This document shows positions 15,074 to 17,287 of a stretch of 17,287 nucleotides of DNA, one piece after another. How positions within the stretch are numbered: position 1 is the first letter of the stretch; every line of letters begins with the position of its first letter. This DNA is from Chloroflexota bacterium (GTDB lineage: Bacteria; Chloroflexota; Dehalococcoidia; Tepidiformales; Tepidiformaceae). The notes under the pieces were generated by a model. That model saw only the letters and a program-made list of their open reading frames with translations. It was not told the DNA's origin and did no database searches. The translations under genes were made by a program, and so were the position numbers. The DNA lies in NCBI GenBank assembly GCA_963169135.1, contig CAUJEQ010000061.1:1-17287 (forward strand), read 5' to 3'.

Positions 15074-15394
15074 TTATCCCCGCGACGGGAAGATCCCGGT
15101 CTGGCGCACATGCCCCAGGGTGTACGGCAGGAGGGCCAGGTGCCGCGCCCGCTTGATCGAGGTGCACACCAGCCGCTGGTGCTTCAGGCATGTGCCCGTC
15201 TTGCGCCGCGGCTCGATCTTTCCCCGGTCGCTCACATACATGCGCAGCCGCGAGACATCCTTGTAGTCGATGCCCTTCACCTTGTCGACGCACATGCGGC
15301 ACACCTTGCGGCGGCTGCCATAGCGCGGGCGCTGAGGCCGTGAGGGCCGTTCGCCGCCGTCACCGCCGGACTGGTTGCGTTCTTCCGAAGTCAT
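15074..15394 (-). CDS. rpsR: Small ribosomal subunit protein bS18, zinc-ribbon form
   Basis: bS18 binds the central domain of 16S rRNA as a heterodimer with bS6. The 106-residue protein has a disordered hydrophilic head (1-28) and the conserved core, with IDYKDVSRLRMYVSDRGKI, PRRKTGTCLKHQ and IKRARHLALLPY. Four cysteines, Cys32 and Cys35 (CRMC), Cys69 and Cys77, mark the zinc-ribbon (C+) variant; in E. coli bS18 most of these positions are other residues. The start is ATG 15394, preceded by an A/G-rich AGGAAG. It lies third in the rpsF-ssb-rpsR order seen in many bacteria. Its leader carries the second copy of the hairpin element also found before rpsF. Confidence 0.97.
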   Translation of the reverse strand: MTSEERNQSGGDGGERPSRPQRPRYGSRRKVCRMCVDKVKGIDYKDVSRLRMYVSDRGKIEPRRKTGTCLKHQRLVCTSIKRARHLALLPYTLGHVRQTGIFPSRG

Positions 15395-15410
15395 GGTCTT
15401 CTTCCTCTCC

Positions 15411-15443
15411 CGATGGGTCTGTCCTTCCGGGGAAGGACCGGGC
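15411..15443 (-). promoter_or_regulatory. Leader element copy B before rpsR (candidate S6:S18 binding RNA)
   Basis: In mRNA sense this copy reads GCCC, GGU, the stem CCUUC with loop CCCG and GAAGG, then ACAG, ACC and CAUCG. It ends 16 bases before the rpsR ATG. The same order, with the same stem, the same flanks and the same 16-base distance, occurs before rpsF. GGU and ACC can pair to extend the stem, leaving a 4-base bulge on the 3' side. The shared design in two separate leaders indicates a selected RNA element. Confidence 0.6.
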
Positions 15444-15447
15444 GTAC

Positions 15448-15463
15448 GGCGGCATTCACCGCC
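15448..15463 (-). repeat. Small hairpin after ssb
   Basis: GGCGG and CCGCC can pair across a six-base loop six bases after the ssb stop and just upstream of leader element B. It could act as a 3' end or processing signal for ssb mRNA. The stem is short. Confidence 0.3.
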
Positions 15464-15468
15464 GGGTC

Positions 15469-15942
15469 TTATTCGAAGGGCAGGTCGTCTGGCTCGGTGT
15501 CGCCGCCACGGGCTGCTGCCGCCCCGCCGCGAGGCCGGTTGTAGCTCGAACCACCGCTCCACTCGTCGCCGCCGGCCCCGCCGGCCCCGCCGCCCGAGCC
15601 GCCACCGTCGCGGCTGCCGAGCAGCTGCACCGTCTGGGCGATGACTTCCGTCCGGTAGTGCTTCTGGCCCTGGTCATCGTCCCACGTCCGCGTCTGCAGC
15701 CGGCCTTCGATGTACAGGGGCTTGCCCTTCGTGATGTATTGCGAGACGCGTTCCGCCGTGTCGCCCCAGATCACGATGTTGAACCACTCCGTCTGGTCTT
15801 CCCATTCGCCGGATTGCTGGTTCTTGCGGCGGTTGTTGACGGCGAGGCTGAACTGACACTGGGGTGTCCCGGTGGCAAGGTAGCGCAGCTCCGCGTCGCG
15901 CCCCGCGTTACCAATGAGCATGACCTTGTTCAGGCTCGCCAT
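15469..15942 (-). CDS. ssb: Single-stranded DNA-binding protein
   Basis: SSB coats single-stranded DNA in replication and repair and recruits partners through its C-terminal tip. The 157-residue protein has the OB fold (1-111: MASLNKVMLIGNAGRDAELRY, TEWFNIVIWGDTAERVSQYI and GKPLYIEGRLQTRTWDD), a Gly-rich linker (about 112-147) and the acidic tip DDLPFE, which matches the standard partner-binding end. The start at 15942 has AGGAGG six bases upstream. It lies 15 bases after rpsF and 74 bases before rpsR, the common position between these two genes. Unlike its neighbours, it has no copy of the leader element. Confidence 0.97.
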   Translation of the reverse strand: MASLNKVMLIGNAGRDAELRYLATGTPQCQFSLAVNNRRKNQQSGEWEDQTEWFNIVIWGDTAERVSQYITKGKPLYIEGRLQTRTWDDDQGQKHYRTEVIAQTVQLLGSRDGGGSGGGAGGAGGDEWSGGSSYNRPRGGAAAARGGDTEPDDLPFE

Positions 15943-15957
15943 CTGCGTCCTCCTGGG

Positions 15958-16653
15958 TTACTCGCCGGCCTTTTCGTCGGCCGGGGCGTCTTCTGCCGCT
16001 GGTTCGGCTGTTGCCGCCGGAGCTTCAGCTTCGGCTTCCGCGGCGGGTGTCGCTTCGGCCTTGGCCCTGGCTGCAGGCGCAGCCTTCGCCTTCGCCGGTG
16101 CGGCTTCTGCCGCTGCTTCAGCCGGTGCGGCTTCTACTGCTGCTTCAGCAGGTGCCGCCTCTGCTGCTGCTTCGACCGGTGCGGCTTCTACTGCTGCTTC
16201 CGCGGGTGCGGCTTCTACTGCGGCTTCCGCGGGTGCGGCTTCTACTGCGGCTTCGGCTTCTGTTGGAGCCTCGGCGACCGGCGCCGCGGGTGCGGCAGGT
16301 GCTGCCTCGGCGGCCGCCTCGCGCCGCGGTTCGCGAGGTTCGCGTGGCGGCGCCGGCGGCGGCAGTTCATCCGCCCGCACGATCAGATGGCGGTACACGC
16401 GCTCATCGATCCGCAGCGCGGCTTCGACGCCGTTCACGCTCTCCGGATCGAGCTCGACCCGGGTCACCACATAGTCGGCGTCGATCATGTGTTTGATCGG
16501 GTAGGCCAGCCGGCGGCGGCCCCAGTGATCGACTTTGAGCACTTTGCCCCCGCGGCCTTCGACGAGCTGCGTCACGCGCTGCGGAGCTGCATCCGGGCCA
16601 CCGGCCTCGGCGACGGTAAGGTCATAGACCACCGTCAGTTCATATTCCCTCAT
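15958..16653 (-). CDS. rpsF: Small ribosomal subunit protein bS6 with long Ala/Glu/Pro-rich C-terminal extension
   Basis: bS6 pairs with bS18 on the 30S platform. Residues 1-96 are the standard fold (MREYELTVVYD, HWGRRRLAYPIKH, YVVTRVEL and RIDERVYRHLIVR). Residues 97-231 are an Ala, Glu, Pro and Lys-rich tail containing about six copies of a nine-residue repeat, AEAAVEAAP. Most bS6 proteins have about 95-135 residues, so 231 is long. E. coli bS6 carries an acidic glutamate tail, so a tail itself is not strange, but this length and repetition are notable. The start is ATG 16653, with AGGGGA four bases upstream. Being first in the operon, its leader should govern ssb, rpsR and the genes below. 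Confidence 0.96.
   Translation of the reverse strand: MREYELTVVYDLTVAEAGGPDAAPQRVTQLVEGRGGKVLKVDHWGRRRLAYPIKHMIDADYVVTRVELDPESVNGVEAALRIDERVYRHLIVRADELPPPAPPREPREPRREAAAEAAPAAPAAPVAEAPTEAEAAVEAAPAEAAVEAAPAEAAVEAAPVEAAAEAAPAEAAVEAAPAEAAAEAAPAKAKAAPAARAKAEATPAAEAEAEAPAATAEPAAEDAPADEKAGE
16097..16258 (-). repeat. Six 27-bp tandem coding repeats in rpsF
   Basis: Units starting at 16097, 16124, 16151, 16178, 16205 and 16232 share the plus-strand pattern GGTGCGGCTTCTACTGC and differ at a few bases. The sixth is partial. They encode the AEAAVEAAP repeat of the bS6 tail. The neighbouring units at 16178 and 16205 are nearly identical, which points to recent unit duplication. Confidence 0.85.
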
Positions 16654-16669
16654 GGATCCCCTGGCCGGG

Positions 16670-16703
16670 CGATGGGTTTGCCCTTCTCGAAGAAGGACCG
16701 GGC
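16670..16703 (-). promoter_or_regulatory. Leader element copy A before rpsF (candidate S6:S18 binding RNA)
   Basis: In mRNA sense this copy reads GCCC, GGU, the stem CCUUC with loop UUCGA and GAAGG, then GCAA, ACC and CAUCG. It ends 16 bases before the rpsF ATG. GCCGGG just upstream can pair with CCCGGC just downstream to close a larger stem around it. rpsF leaders in many bacteria carry a structured RNA bound by the S6:S18 complex, and I recall a conserved CCG in that motif; CCCGG here may correspond, but I cannot align it to the published consensus. Confidence 0.6.
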
Positions 16704-16720
16704 TCCCGGCACGAACCATG

Positions 16721-16749
16721 AAGGTACCACGCAGCGTCGTTTGCCTCAA
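16721..16749 (-). promoter_or_regulatory. Promoter of the rpsF-ssb-rpsR-foldase-hom-coiled-coil-thrC operon
   Basis: On the minus strand TTGAGG (16749-16744) is followed after exactly 17 bases by TACCTT (16726-16721). This is the best sigma-70 type promoter in the window. Transcription would begin near 16714 and give a leader of about 60 bases that contains element A in full. Confidence 0.65.
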
Positions 16750-16817
16750 TTCGCCCCCGTGGCCTCATGGTGTCTCTTCTGTGATGCCGATCCCGCCGGC
16801 ATCCGCCGTTCCCCCGC

Positions 16818-16823
16818 TATCAT
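16818..16823 (+). promoter_or_regulatory. -10-like box suggesting a leaderless methyltransferase mRNA
   Basis: TATCAT ends six bases before the ATG at 16830, and no Shine-Dalgarno precedes that ATG. A start of transcription at or next to the A of ATG is expected, which would give a leaderless mRNA. No -35 is recognisable. Confidence 0.4.
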
Positions 16824-16829
16824 CCGCCG

Positions 16830-17287
16830 ATGAACACCTACCACCGCTGGTATTGCCGCTCCGCGAAGTGGGCCCGGCAACTGGAGGAGACCGTCCTCCC
16901 CTGGGTCATCCGCGACTATGACCTGGGCGCCGATGTCCTTGAGATCGGCCCGGGACCTGGCCTCGCCACCGATCTCCTTCGCGCGCGCTATCCGCGGCTG
17001 ACCTGCATCGAGATCGACCAGAAGCTGGCGAACTCGCTCAAGGAGCGCATGGCCGGGACCGAGGTCCAGGTCCACCAGGGCGACGCAACCGCCATGCCCT
17101 TCCCCGGCGCGTCGTTCTCCGGCGCGATCGCGATGACCATGCTCCACCACGTGCCCTCAGCCGAGCTGCAGGACCGCCTGCTCGCCGAGACCTTCCGCGT
17201 GCTCAGGCCCGGAGGCGTCTTTGTCGGCTCCGATAGCACCGTGAACCTCAAGTTCCGGCTCTACCACGTGTTCGACACGATGGTGCT
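16830..17287 (+). CDS. Class I SAM-dependent methyltransferase, N-terminal part (cut by window edge)
   Basis: The frame opens at ATG 16830 and runs off the window after 152 codons. It is a Rossmann-fold methyltransferase of the Methyltransf_11 type. Motif I is VLEIGPGPG (36-44), the acidic SAM-ribose position is IEID (60-63), GDATAMPF follows at 85-92, and the post-motifs are MLHHV (104-108) and FRVLRPGGVFVGSDS (122-136). This type methylates small molecules, lipids or quinone precursors; the substrate cannot be told from this part. It diverges from the rpsF operon. The start codon is chosen because it is the first ATG and leads straight into the fold. The C-terminus is missing only because the window ends. 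Confidence 0.9.
   Translation, partial: MNTYHRWYCRSAKWARQLEETVLPWVIRDYDLGADVLEIGPGPGLATDLLRARYPRLTCIEIDQKLANSLKERMAGTEVQVHQGDATAMPFPGASFSGAIAMTMLHHVPSAELQDRLLAETFRVLRPGGVFVGSDSTVNLKFRLYHVFDTMV

Noticed and set aside
16097..16258. Short regular repeats resembling a CRISPR or other array
   Set aside because: Units are contiguous, 27 bp, in frame and encode the bS6 tail; there are no spacers and no cas genes.
15190..16833. 547-codon plus-strand open frame with Cys/Phe/Gly repeats
   Set aside because: It is the antisense shadow of rpsR, ssb and the rpsF repeats. The repeat pattern comes from the 27-bp units in rpsF.
1..17287. Defence island, biosynthetic cluster, prophage or integrated element
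   Set aside because: No integrase, transposase, restriction, toxin-antitoxin or biosynthetic enzyme signatures are seen, and no tRNA or attachment repeats.

Overview
The window is very GC-rich, gene-dense bacterial chromosome with ordinary housekeeping content. I see no phage, plasmid, transposon, CRISPR or defence genes. The Cys-rich zinc-ribbon form of bS18, a long Ala-rich bS6 tail, -10-like boxes placed 6-7 nt before some start codons, and a large AAA-TPR-LuxR-cyclase regulator together suggest a high-GC Gram-positive-like lineage. My best guess is Chloroflexota (a Tepidiforma-like or Dehalococcoidia relative), but this is inference and no rRNA is present to settle it.

Layout. At 1-162 (-) is the N-terminus of an unrecognised protein. 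At 267-3827 (-) is a 1186-residue signalling ATPase with a LuxR helix-turn-helix and a C-terminal class III nucleotide cyclase domain. At 3984-4625 (+) is a GNAT acetyltransferase whose 3' end overlaps a convergent 69-residue small protein (4556-4765, -). At 5046-5930 (+) is pdxS (PLP synthase), facing purA (6006-7310, -) across a strong bidirectional hairpin. An unknown 186-residue protein (7464-8024, +) and an unknown 126-residue helical protein (8021-8401, -) meet tail to tail, sharing a CTAG. At 8523-10572 (+) is a two-gene regulatory unit: an ECF sigma factor overlapping a single-pass, FecR-like membrane protein with a 267-residue Pro/Gly/Asn-rich outer tail.

From 16653 down to 10604 (-) lies what looks like one seven-gene operon: rpsF (bS6), ssb, rpsR (bS18), a membrane-anchored SurA/PrsA-like foldase, hom, a coiled-coil protein and thrC. 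It starts from a good promoter (TTGAGG, 17-nt spacer, TACCTT) at 16721-16749. Genes are coupled by overlaps or tiny gaps. A truncated SAM-dependent methyltransferase (16830-17287, +) is divergent from it.

The most interesting signal is a 33-34 nt element that occurs twice in this operon, once before rpsF and once before rpsR. Each copy ends exactly 16 nt before the start codon, and both fold into the same hairpin with conserved flanks. This looks like a duplicated leader through which the S6:S18 heterodimer could control both of its own genes while sparing ssb between them. Other points worth a look are a probable CTG start codon in hom, a 5' hairpin abutting the purA Shine-Dalgarno, a cyclase domain with a substituted transition-state Asn, and the sigma/FecR-like pair with its unusual tail.
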